Shown: positions 6,571-13,057 of the stretch, one piece after another
Layout: the number at the start of each line of letters is the position of its first letter
Position numbering within the stretch: the stretch's first letter is position 1
From: Thermotogae bacterium
Lineage (GTDB): Bacteria; Thermotogota; Thermotogae; B3-G13
Reading direction: 5' to 3'
Assembly (NCBI GenBank): GCA_015486095.1
Contig: WFSK01000213.1
Location: 1 to 13,057 of the forward strand
DNA length: 13,057 nt
Program-made: the position numbers and the translations under genes
Notes under the pieces: model-generated
What the model was told of the DNA's origin: nothing
Databases searched by the model: none
The model's input: only the letters and a program-made list of their open reading frames with translations

Positions 6571-7520
6571 AGGGGCAAACGCCTCGTGGGGCAACTCAGG
6601 TAATCCCAAAAAGGGCGATCTACTCACTGAAAAGAAAGAAAAAGAAAGAGAGAAGGGCACAAGAGGTTCGAGGAGAGGCAGTTACATTTTCCAGAAGAAA
6701 CGAGATAATATCGACGATCATCATGACGATCATTTCTATCCCAATATTCCTTTCCTATCTCTGGTTGTTTCTCTCCTCTTTCAGTGCAAAGATGTGGCAT
6801 GGACTCATCCCTTTGAAATTTACACTCCACAATTGGAGATTTCTCTGGCAACCGATAAAGTTTGGAGCCGTTATGCATACGAGTATCTGGCCCATTACAC
6901 TGAATACCCTGCTTTTAGCACTTGCCGTAACTATTTCTGAAGTTTTGGTCAGTACTCTCAGCGGTTACGCGTTATCGCGCTTTCGTTTCAAGGGTAGGGT
7001 TATGATCCAGGGTATGACCATGCTCCTTCATGCATTTCCTGGCGTAGCTCTTCTGATCGCTATCTATTACGTCTTGTATACGATGAGACTTTTAGACACC
7101 CTATGGGGGGTCATGTTGGTAAAGATATCTCTGGAGATCCCTATGTCTACAAATATAATAAAAGGTTTTTTCGATAACATTCCCTGGGATATAGAATGGT
7201 CGTCTTTTGTCGATGGATGTAATAGATGGCAGACGTGGAGGTATGTAATACTTCCACTTCTGAAGCCAGGGATTGCGGCTATATCTCTATTTTCTTTTCT
7301 CTCCGGATGGGGAGAATTCTTATACATATACACTTTCATCTTCACTTCTAAAAAGCAGACGTTAGCAACATTTCTCAATTCTTTGATCGGGGAGTTCAAA
7401 TTCGTGGATTACGGGTTGCTTAGCGCTGTGGCCACTTTTTATATGATTCCAACCTTGCTTTTCTTCATCTTTACACAAAAGGCATTGCTTCAGATGTCCT
7501 TTGGTGGAAGGAAAGCATAG
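6567..7520 (+). CDS. ABC importer permease 2 (MalG/UgpE-like)
   Basis: Second membrane subunit of the importer. It starts at ATG 6567, overlapping the previous stop as ATGA, with SD AGGAGGT at 6554-6560. It has six predicted spans: EIISTIIMTIISIPIFLSYL, PITLNTLLLALAVTISEVLV, MIQGMTMLLHAFPGVALLIA, LWGVMLVKISLEIPMS, GIAAISLFSFLSGWGEFLYI and YGLLSAVATFYMIPTLLFFIF. The coupling loop EWSSFVDGCNRWQTWRYVIL, followed by PLLKPG, is a good EAA match. The N-terminus is odd: about 44 residues before the first span include a strongly basic patch (KRKKKKERR) and no hydrophobic stretch, longer and more charged than the short tails usual in this family. At 317 residues the protein is long by roughly that amount. 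The patch should lie on the cytoplasmic side. The ATPase gene follows after 21 bp. Confidence 0.92.
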   Translation: MKGQTPRGATQVIPKRAIYSLKRKKKKERRAQEVRGEAVTFSRRNEIISTIIMTIISIPIFLSYLWLFLSSFSAKMWHGLIPLKFTLHNWRFLWQPIKFGAVMHTSIWPITLNTLLLALAVTISEVLVSTLSGYALSRFRFKGRVMIQGMTMLLHAFPGVALLIAIYYVLYTMRLLDTLWGVMLVKISLEIPMSTNIIKGFFDNIPWDIEWSSFVDGCNRWQTWRYVILPLLKPGIAAISLFSFLSGWGEFLYIYTFIFTSKKQTLATFLNSLIGEFKFVDYGLLSAVATFYMIPTLLFFIFTQKALLQMSFGGRKA

Positions 7521-7541
7521 TGAAAGAAGGAGGAGTGAACT

Positions 7542-8642
7542 TTGAGGGTATTACTCGATAATATAACGAAGATCTTTGGAAAGGTCGTTGCCGTGAATGA
7601 TCTGACCTTGGAAGTCGAAGATGGGAAATTAGTAGTTCTGTTAGGGCCATCCGGTTGTGGTAAGTCAACAACTCTTCTCATGATAGCAGGAATATACAGG
7701 CCAACCGAAGGTAAGATATGGTTTGGCGATAATGTGGTAAACGATCTACCTCCGAAGGACAGAAAAATAGGCCTGGTCTTCCAGAGCTATGCCCTGTATC
7801 CTCATATGACTGTTTTCGAAAACATAGCATTTCCTTTACGCTTGAAAAGAGAAAATAAGAAAGAGATCGATAAGAAGGTCAAAAAGATAAGTGAGTTCCT
7901 CGAAATCGGTGAATTACTCGATAGAAAGCCTATACAATTGTCTGGCGGACAACAACAGAGAGTAGCTGTTGCAAGAGCATTGGTAAAATCTCCAGATATC
8001 CTGTTACTGGATGAGCCTTTGTCTAATCTCGACGCCAAATTGAGAGTGGTAATGCGAACGGAACTCAAAAAGATGCAAATGAGACTCGGTATAACAACGA
8101 TCTTCGTTACACATGATCAATCCGAGGCGATGACTGTAGCCGACAAGATCGCAGTTATAAAAAATGGGGTATTACAACAATATTCATCTCCAGATGAGCT
8201 TTACGATATACCAAAGAATTTATTCGTAGCCACATTCGTTGGGAGTCCACCGATGAACATTATAGAAGGTTCTCTCTCCTTCAAAGATGGGAATCTATTT
8301 TTCCTCAACCCTGATGTTCGTTTCGAACTCCCAGAAGATATGAAAGTTGTACTAAAACAAGAGAGAAACACGGAGGAGGTGCTCTTCGGTGTTCGTCCCG
8401 AAGATGTGAATATTTCTTACGAGAGATCAGGCTCCCAGGATTCTACTTCATGGCTGGTAGATATGATAGAGATGATGGGAAGAGAATTATTGGTTACGTT
8501 ATCGAGAGAAAAGACCATGTTAAAGACCATAGTCGATAGAGAACATGTACCCTCTATTGGGGAGAAGGTTAACGTCGAATTCACAGGAAAAGTATTCCTT
8601 TTTGATAAATATTCCGGGAAAAATCTTCTGTGTGAAGAATAA
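7542..8642 (+). CDS. ABC importer ATP-binding protein (MalK/UgpC/MsmK-like)
   Basis: Cytoplasmic ATPase that dimerises on the two permeases and powers import. All motifs are intact: Walker A GPSGCGKST (residues 35-43), Q-loop LVFQSYALYPHMTV, ABC signature LSGGQQQR (133-140), Walker B ILLLDEP with D157 and E158, D-loop SNLDAKLR, and the switch His H191 in FVTHDQSEAMT. Residues from about 235 to the end form the MalK-type C-terminal regulatory/TOBE region (NIIEGSL, LFGVRPEDVNI, ELLVTL), which places it in the carbohydrate uptake class 1 group. The length of 366 fits. The start is TTG 7542, chosen for SD AAGGAGG (7527-7533) with an 8-base spacer. A dedicated ATPase in the operon suggests a self-sufficient importer that does not rely on a shared ATPase elsewhere. 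Confidence 0.94.
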   Translation: MRVLLDNITKIFGKVVAVNDLTLEVEDGKLVVLLGPSGCGKSTTLLMIAGIYRPTEGKIWFGDNVVNDLPPKDRKIGLVFQSYALYPHMTVFENIAFPLRLKRENKKEIDKKVKKISEFLEIGELLDRKPIQLSGGQQQRVAVARALVKSPDILLLDEPLSNLDAKLRVVMRTELKKMQMRLGITTIFVTHDQSEAMTVADKIAVIKNGVLQQYSSPDELYDIPKNLFVATFVGSPPMNIIEGSLSFKDGNLFFLNPDVRFELPEDMKVVLKQERNTEEVLFGVRPEDVNISYERSGSQDSTSWLVDMIEMMGRELLVTLSREKTMLKTIVDREHVPSIGEKVNVEFTGKVFLFDKYSGKNLLCEE

Positions 8643-8735
8643 TAAAGGAGGTATTGCAGAAGAAAAAGTTTAGTAGTAAAATAGGTTTGTTTTAATTTTT
8701 AAAACTATCAAATTGAAAGGAGCATCGGGAATATA
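8643..8735 (+). other. Intergenic gap with an orphan Shine-Dalgarno site and tiny ORF
   Basis: AAAGGAGG at 8644-8651, as strong as any SD here, sits right after the ATPase stop but no proper gene starts behind it. The only candidate is TTG 8654, giving a 13-codon frame (LQKKKFSSKIGLF) ending at TAA 8693-8695, with a 2-base spacer that is too short to be comfortable. The rest is AT-rich (TTTTAATTTTTAAAA, 8691-8705). A weak promoter-like pair, TTGCAG-N17-TAAAAT (8654-8682), is present but poor at -35. The gap may be a remnant of a lost gene, or a minor internal promoter for the two genes downstream. Confidence 0.4.
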
Positions 8736-9680
8736 ATGGAGATCAAAGGCATAGGAATCAAGGGCATAGGCATAAACGCGGATTCGAAGAGGATAAATGG
8801 TAGACTCAGAAGGTTCGATGAGGAGCTTCATATATTTGAGAAGTTCGGTTTTGACTACGTGGAGATCTCTCCTCACGGTGTCGATGGTATAATTCATGGG
8901 AAGATAAATGCAAAGAAGATAGATTCCATTGTTGAGATAGCGAAAAAGCATGACCTGAACTATACGGTTCATGCACCAGATATGATAAATCTCAAAGATA
9001 TATTTAACAAAAGGATTCAATACAGGTCATTGAAGGCGAGTATAGATTTTGCCGAGTACATAGGTTCCGATATAGTCGTATACCATTGTGGAAAGTATTT
9101 AAAACAGCAATATGGAATAGAAGAAGATATAGAATGTGAGCAAAGAGAAAATGAAATCGAGAGTTTGAAACGATTAGCGGACTATGCTCAAACGAAGAAT
9201 GTAAGATTGGCTATTGAAAACGTTTCTCAATCTGTTAGGAGTGTTATCGAACTCATAAAGGCAGTTAATAAGAAAAATGTGGGGATGACCTTGGATATAG
9301 GGCATCTATACTTATGGCATAAGACCAAAGCTCTTGGGGGAAATTTTCTGGATGAGGTAGATGAAGCGTTGAATTACGCAATTCATATGCATGTACACGA
9401 TAACTTTGGGGAACCGGTAGCATTATACGGCTATGATATAGAAAACATCGATGTGTATAAACTGACGTTGGGTTTGGGAGATTTACATATGCCCATTGGT
9501 TGGGGAAGCATACCTTACAACAAGGTATTCGAACTAGTAAAAAAACATGGTTACTCTGGGGTTATCATAGAGGAAATAAATTCCTGGGAAAGGTACTTCA
9601 ATGCCTTAAAGGAGATACCAAACAACATTAGAAGATTACTCAGTGGGGAGAAGGTAGTGGTTTCAAAAGTAACATGGTAG
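8736..9680 (+). CDS. Sugar phosphate isomerase/epimerase-family TIM-barrel protein
   Basis: Xylose-isomerase-like/AP-endonuclease-2 TIM barrel, the fold of IolE, IolH and various ketose 3-epimerases. The 314 residues carry the expected metal-site pattern: E161 in RLAIENVS, D187 and H190 in MTLDIGHLYLW, H219 and H221 in HMHVHDN, and E279 in VIIEEINSW; VYHCGKYL contributes an earlier conserved His. The barrel should therefore bind a divalent metal and act on a sugar, polyol or related keto compound; the exact substrate is unknown. The N-terminus repeats KGIG (MEIKGIGIKGIGIN), encoded by a short near-tandem duplication at 8745-8771. The SD GAAAGGAG (8715-8722) is 13 bases from the ATG, longer than usual; GGGA (8727-8730) is closer but weaker. 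It lies behind the importer genes and overlaps the next gene by 7 bp, suggesting that it processes the imported solute. Confidence 0.85.
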   Translation: MEIKGIGIKGIGINADSKRINGRLRRFDEELHIFEKFGFDYVEISPHGVDGIIHGKINAKKIDSIVEIAKKHDLNYTVHAPDMINLKDIFNKRIQYRSLKASIDFAEYIGSDIVVYHCGKYLKQQYGIEEDIECEQRENEIESLKRLADYAQTKNVRLAIENVSQSVRSVIELIKAVNKKNVGMTLDIGHLYLWHKTKALGGNFLDEVDEALNYAIHMHVHDNFGEPVALYGYDIENIDVYKLTLGLGDLHMPIGWGSIPYNKVFELVKKHGYSGVIIEEINSWERYFNALKEIPNNIRRLLSGEKVVVSKVTW

Positions 9681-10966
9681 GTAAAAAGCAAAGATTGGAT
9701 CCACGGGTATTTAAGGTTCCGATAGATAAAATAAGAATGGGGTATTATTCAGATAAGTACTTTACCCGCCTTGTAGAAGTACTCGAGAGGGATAATAGGC
9801 ATCCACGGGTCTTATATCAGATCTTTCCAAGAAAAGATGGAATAGTTGTTGGCATAGATGAAGCTCTTGCCATATTGAAGTACGGAACAGGATATTACTC
9901 AGATAAAGAAAAGGCAGCGGAGTTATATTCTCAGTTAGACACCGTTGAGAGGAAATTGCAGAAAGCCGCTTACGATGCCGATGAGAAGATGTTAACGAAG
10001 ATGTACATGGAAAAATGGCAGCTGAGACACCAATTGAATGAGATCTGGGTAAACAAGTGGGATGAATTGGAGGTAAAAGCACTTTATGACGGAGAAAGTG
10101 TAAAAAAAGGAGAACCTATAATGACCGTAGAAGGCGATCCCACGTATTTCGGATATCTCGAAACTGTCATCATAGGAGTTATAGCGCGAGGGACTTCCAC
10201 CGCTACTGCTGTATCCAAGGTGGTCAATGTATCAAATGGTAAACCGATATTGTTCTTTTCAGCTCGTTTTGATCACTATTGGGTTCAGGCAACGGATGGA
10301 TACGCTGCCCTCAAGGCAGGTGCCTTCGGTGTATCAACGGATGCCAATGCCGACTATTGGGGGGCTGAAAGTTTGGGAACTGTTCCTCATGCTCTTATAG
10401 CCTGTTACGATGGTTCTACCGCTGACGCCACCATAGCATTCGACAGGTACATGTCTCCCTATATAAACAGGATAATCTTGGTGGACTGGGATAACGATGT
10501 TATAGGTACGACTAAAACGGTTATAAAAAAGTTTTACGAACACATAGTAGGGAAGAGATTCATTGAGGGAGAAACGGACCCTTCTCCGATCATAGGCTCA
10601 GGAAAAGGGAAGATCTGGGGGGTTCGCTTCGATACATCAGGTGATATACGGGACAGGTCTGTCGTACCAAGGGATAAATCTTCTTTTGGAGTTTGTCCGG
10701 AATTGGTCTGGAGAGCAAGAGAAGAATTCGATAGGATAGGCTTGAAAGGTCTGAAGATAGTAGTATCTGGCGGATTCGATGCGAAGAAAATAGAGCTGTT
10801 TGAAAAACTGAATGTTCCTGTAGATGTCTACGGTGTTGGTTCATTTCTGCTGAGAGAAAAGATAGATATTACTGCCGATATAGTAGAAGTAAATGGCAAG
10901 CCTTGTGCCAAAGTGGGAAGAAGAAAGGGAGATCTTTCAAGATTAGTTCCAGTTAAGGAATTTTGA
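9674..10966 (+). CDS. pncB: Nicotinate phosphoribosyltransferase
   Basis: Joins nicotinate to PRPP to give nicotinate mononucleotide, the first step of Preiss-Handler NAD salvage, in the cytoplasm. Family marks are the N-terminal YYSDKYFTRLVEVL block, KKGEPIMTVEGDPTYFGYLET, FFSARFDHYW (R198, H201), GTVPHALI (H239), IILVDWDNDV, GVRFDTSGDIRD and the phosphate-loop region VVSGGFDAKKI (S365-D369) with VYGVGSFLL. It looks closest to the shorter archaeal-type enzymes rather than E. coli PncB. Relative to my memory of those, it carries a helical, charged insertion at about residues 76-123 (EKAAELYSQLDTVERKL and following), which probably explains its 430-residue length. The hexapeptide GYYSDK occurs twice (23-28 and 73-78). 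ATG 9674 overlaps the stop of the TIM-barrel gene by 7 bp and has only a weak SD, so translation is probably coupled. Nicotinate rather than nicotinamide use is inferred from family resemblance. Confidence 0.85.
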   Translation: MVGKKQRLDPRVFKVPIDKIRMGYYSDKYFTRLVEVLERDNRHPRVLYQIFPRKDGIVVGIDEALAILKYGTGYYSDKEKAAELYSQLDTVERKLQKAAYDADEKMLTKMYMEKWQLRHQLNEIWVNKWDELEVKALYDGESVKKGEPIMTVEGDPTYFGYLETVIIGVIARGTSTATAVSKVVNVSNGKPILFFSARFDHYWVQATDGYAALKAGAFGVSTDANADYWGAESLGTVPHALIACYDGSTADATIAFDRYMSPYINRIILVDWDNDVIGTTKTVIKKFYEHIVGKRFIEGETDPSPIIGSGKGKIWGVRFDTSGDIRDRSVVPRDKSSFGVCPELVWRAREEFDRIGLKGLKIVVSGGFDAKKIELFEKLNVPVDVYGVGSFLLREKIDITADIVEVNGKPCAKVGRRKGDLSRLVPVKEF

Positions 10967-11004
10967 AAAACATTGGCGAAATTCGATAAAGAACGGTGGG
11001 GGAG

Positions 11005-11475
11005 ATGTCACCGGTAATAGATAAGGACACATTGAGTCTCATCAGAAACTTAGAAAAAGAAAAGCATAAGATTCTGAACATCATATTAGAGATCACTCGC
11101 AATTTTTCTTCTTCCTTCGATCTCAATGACATGCGGTCATTTACAGGATTTCTGAATAGTAGGAGTCCTCATCTCGAGAGATATAGGATGCTTTCGGATA
11201 AGATAAACGATATCCTGCATAGGTATAATACATCAGAAAAGGATTTGAGCAACACGTATAAGGGAAGTGATATTGCCCTCGAGATATCGACGAATAAGAA
11301 GATAATGGATGAGATCGTAAAATACGATAAGATGTTCGAAAAGGCCATATCAGATGAGATGGAAAACGTGGGTAAGGCAATGAAAGACATACAGAAAGCA
11401 CGAAAAGCCTTATCCAACGGTTATTTTAGACTCCCAAAGGATGTGAAGCCACGTTTTATAGATAAAAAAGGATAA
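11005..11475 (+). CDS. Small helical protein of unknown function, faintly FlgN/FliT-like
   Basis: I do not recognise this 156-residue protein with confidence. It is almost wholly charged and helical with heptad-like spacing (LSLIRNLEKEKHKILNIILE near the start; DEIVKYDKMFEKAISDEMEN and VGKAMKDIQKARKAL near the end), has no signal peptide or membrane span, and ends in a short basic tail (FRLPKDVKPRFIDKKG). Length, all-helical make-up and the closing KARKAL-x-x-GY ... FIDKK tail recall small flagellar export chaperones of the FlgN/FliT kind, but the resemblance is weak. The start is ATG 11005 with GGTGG about 6 bases upstream, or GTG 10996, which adds three residues (MGE). It lies 38 bp after the nicotinate phosphoribosyltransferase gene on the same strand, probably as the last gene of that transcript, with a terminator at its stop. 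Confidence 0.75.
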   Translation: MSPVIDKDTLSLIRNLEKEKHKILNIILEITRNFSSSFDLNDMRSFTGFLNSRSPHLERYRMLSDKINDILHRYNTSEKDLSNTYKGSDIALEISTNKKIMDEIVKYDKMFEKAISDEMENVGKAMKDIQKARKALSNGYFRLPKDVKPRFIDKKG

Positions 11476-11532
11476 AAAAGCCATCTCTATGGAAAGGATG
11501 GCTTTGTCACTCATCTCAAAGGGGGCTTTTTT
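11474..11532. terminator. Terminator region shared by the convergent transcripts
   Basis: AAAGCCATC (11477-11485) pairs with GATGGCTTT (11497-11505) around an 11-nt loop. Read on the minus strand the hairpin ends in a run of six T (11479-11474), a standard intrinsic terminator for the GGDEF gene. Read on the plus strand the same hairpin has only TTTG behind it, but AAAAAAGCC (11474-11482) can instead pair with GGCTTTTTT (11524-11532), which carries a T-run; CTTTG/CAAAG (11502-11506/11517-11521) can also pair within it. Termination in both directions is likely, the minus-strand form being the clearer one. Confidence 0.7.
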
Positions 11533-11572
11533 CAATTCTAATGTTATTTTACAAGATCATGTTTTAAGATTC

Positions 11573-11588
11573 TGTGATCTGGATCACA
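11573..11588. promoter_or_regulatory. CRP-consensus-like palindrome between convergent genes
   Basis: TGTGATC-TG-GATCACA is a perfect 7+7 inverted repeat and contains TGTGA-N6-TCACA, the E. coli CRP core site, differing from the ideal TGTGATCTAGATCACA at one base. It lies one base past the stop of the minus-strand GGDEF gene and about 97 bp after the stop of the small plus-strand gene. No promoter is expected between two gene ends, so it may instead act as an RNA hairpin (TGTGAT/ATCACA with a 4-base loop) at the 3' end of either transcript. The palindrome is certain; its function is not. Confidence 0.45.
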
Positions 11589-11589
11589 T

Positions 11590-13057
11590 TCAATGACTCT
11601 TGGCTTTATTCGCAAAGGATATTCTCGAGTTACTCCACTTTGCTCTGTACATCGCTTCGTCTGCAGCAGATACGAGATCGGATACCGATTCTCCATCCAC
11701 AGGGTATATAGCTATCCCTATACTTACAGTTATACTTGCGGAACATTCTTCTATTTCGATAGAAGCAACGGTACTGTATATTCTCTCCGCTATCTCCTGT
11801 GCCCTCTTCACTCCAACATTTTCCAAAATCACTATGATCTCATCTCCGCCATACCTTGCCACGAAGTCATTCGAACGAACAGAGGAGGTCACAGCCTTGG
11901 CAACCTTTTTTAATACGATATCTCCGATCTTATGTCCATATCTATCGTTGAATTCCTTGAAGTTATCTACATCCATCATCATGAAAGCTATGGTCTCTTC
12001 CTCATCCATCGATTCGTATTTTCTCAGGAGCCTCTCTGCATATTGATAAAAGTATGTATGGCTGTATAGATCCAGCATTTGATCTTTTATGGATTTAAGT
12101 TCTACTTCTTTGTACTTCGATGCGTTTTCTAAGGCAAGTGCTGCCTGATCTGCAAATATCTCCAATACCCTTATAACGTCGAGCTTAGGGATCCTCCCAT
12201 CTCTTGGCCTGTCTACGGATATATATCCCCATTCCTTATCGTTAAAGCCTATAATAGGGACTAAAAGATTATCACCCGGATGCCAGGCATCTTCTCCTTC
12301 TTCCATTTCTATATCTGGGATATAAAAGTGATCGTCTAAAATGATCTTATCATATGGTATGAAATAAGAATTGCTAACTCGGAATCGTTCGTCCATCACA
12401 GTTTTTGCCATCTCTATAGTGGGAGGCTTATTCTTCAATCGCTCGAATTCCTCTGGAGGCAATCCTGCATGGGCTATCCGCTTGACCATACCACTCTTAT
12501 GGTCGTACAAGCTTATCAAGACGAGTTCGAAGTTCAGCTTTTCCCTTATCGCATATGCTATTTCACCGAGTATCGTCTCATATCCTCTTTCGATCTTTAG
12601 GCTTTTGAATATCTTCAAGATCTCCAAAAGTCTATCGTAAAGCATCTTTAGCTTTCTTCTTCCCGATTCAGCAAGCACTCGAGACTCTTCTGCCCTCGTA
12701 TAAAATGAAAGTGTTAAGATGATCAAGAAAGTAATATAGATGGGAACGAGATGATAAGCCAAAGGTTTCATAGAAACGTTTTTATACAACACGACTATGG
12801 GTAGTGAGATCAAGATATACGATATCTCCACTGTGAATAGATCTATGAGTGCTTTTAGCGTTCTCCAAGAAGTACTTAAGCCATAATATAAGATATCTAC
12901 CAATACGCTGTTGACGATCTTTATTACAAATCCAGAAAGTAGTAGTGCCAATATCAGATTTATGGGCTCGAATTCTCTAAAGACATAACTCCCACTCAGA
13001 CCCACTAAGGCGAATTGAGCGGAGAGAAACAATCGATAGATATCGAATGTTTTATCT
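11590..13057 (-). CDS. Membrane-anchored GAF-GGDEF diguanylate cyclase, N-terminus beyond the window
   Basis: Predicted to make cyclic di-GMP from two GTP. The frame stays open to the right edge (the last codons before TTG 13032 read DKTFDIYR), so the start is outside the window and TTG 13032 is probably internal; 488 residues are visible. Hydrophobic spans near visible residues 10-125 (INLILALLLSGFVIKIVNSV, ISYILISLPIVVLY, LVPIYITFLIILTLSFY) form a membrane sensor. A basic helical linker leads to a GAF domain (about 160-320, LLVPIIGFNDKEWGYISVDR, FADQAALALENA). The GGDEF domain holds the metal-binding Asp in MMMDVDNFKEFND, the active loop GGDEI (403-407), and the inhibitory RxxD site R394-S-N-D397 exactly five residues before it. 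Catalysis and product feedback inhibition are therefore both expected. It is transcribed toward the plus-strand genes and ends at the shared terminator. The signal it senses is unknown. Confidence 0.92.
   Translation of the reverse strand, partial: DKTFDIYRLFLSAQFALVGLSGSYVFREFEPINLILALLLSGFVIKIVNSVLVDILYYGLSTSWRTLKALIDLFTVEISYILISLPIVVLYKNVSMKPLAYHLVPIYITFLIILTLSFYTRAEESRVLAESGRRKLKMLYDRLLEILKIFKSLKIERGYETILGEIAYAIREKLNFELVLISLYDHKSGMVKRIAHAGLPPEEFERLKNKPPTIEMAKTVMDERFRVSNSYFIPYDKIILDDHFYIPDIEMEEGEDAWHPGDNLLVPIIGFNDKEWGYISVDRPRDGRIPKLDVIRVLEIFADQAALALENASKYKEVELKSIKDQMLDLYSHTYFYQYAERLLRKYESMDEEETIAFMMMDVDNFKEFNDRYGHKIGDIVLKKVAKAVTSSVRSNDFVARYGGDEIIVILENVGVKRAQEIAERIYSTVASIEIEECSASITVSIGIAIYPVDGESVSDLVSAADEAMYRAKWSNSRISFANKAKSH

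Noticed and set aside
8654..8682. Internal promoter TTGCAG-N17-TAAAAT
   Set aside because: The -35 hexamer matches consensus at only three positions; kept as a remark in the gap entry, not as a feature.
11600..12046. 148-codon plus-strand open frame opposite the GGDEF gene
   Set aside because: It is antisense to a well-supported coding region, has no SD or recognisable domain, and follows the codon pattern of the minus-strand gene.

Overview
The window carries one end of a housekeeping block, a complete solute-import operon with two metabolic genes behind it, a small unassigned gene, and a convergent signalling gene. The best guess for the source is a thermophilic anaerobe of the Thermotogota type. 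The proteins are rich in Lys, Glu and Arg, arginine is mostly AGA/AGG, Shine-Dalgarno (SD) sites are strong (AAGGAGG, GGGGGAG), and TTG and GTG starts are common. This is an inference from style and gene families, not a proof; no rRNA or other marker for placement is present.

Region 1 (1-4079, plus strand): pheS, missing its first residues off the left edge, then pheT, then radC. The two subunits of phenylalanyl-tRNA synthetase sit 13 bp apart. radC begins at or just after the pheT stop and probably shares its transcript.

Region 2 (4080-8642, plus strand): a binding-protein-dependent ABC importer of the sugar/polyol/glycerol-phosphate (CUT1) kind, in the order binding protein, permease, permease, ATPase. 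It has the most interesting regulatory layout in the window. A perfect TTGACA-N17-TATAAT promoter is followed by an 18-codon leader ORF that ends inside the SD site of the binding-protein gene. A strong intrinsic terminator lies directly after the binding-protein gene. The first permease starts at a GTG that overlaps an out-of-frame three-codon ATG ORF. A perfect 15-nt inverted repeat has one arm in the leader and the other just past the terminator, so it brackets the binding-protein gene. Together these would make much binding protein and little permease, as such importers need.

Region 3 (8643-11475, plus strand): after a gap holding an orphan SD site come a xylose-isomerase-like TIM-barrel protein (sugar phosphate isomerase/epimerase class) and a nicotinate phosphoribosyltransferase. 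These two genes overlap by 7 bp. A small helical protein of unknown role follows. The TIM-barrel enzyme may act on the imported solute. Why an NAD-salvage enzyme is coupled to it is an open question.

Region 4 (11476-13057): a convergent junction with a hairpin terminator usable by both strands, and a 16-bp palindrome almost identical to the CRP consensus. It is followed by a minus-strand membrane/GAF/GGDEF protein that runs off the right edge. Its active-site and product-inhibition (RxxD) motifs are intact, so it is probably a working, feedback-inhibited diguanylate cyclase.

There is no gene-free stretch longer than 300 bases. I see no rRNA, tRNA, CRISPR array, transposase or attachment site. 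I did not find a clearly new multi-gene system. The strongest candidates for something undescribed are the regulatory arrangement around the binding-protein gene and the TIM-barrel/nicotinate phosphoribosyltransferase pairing.
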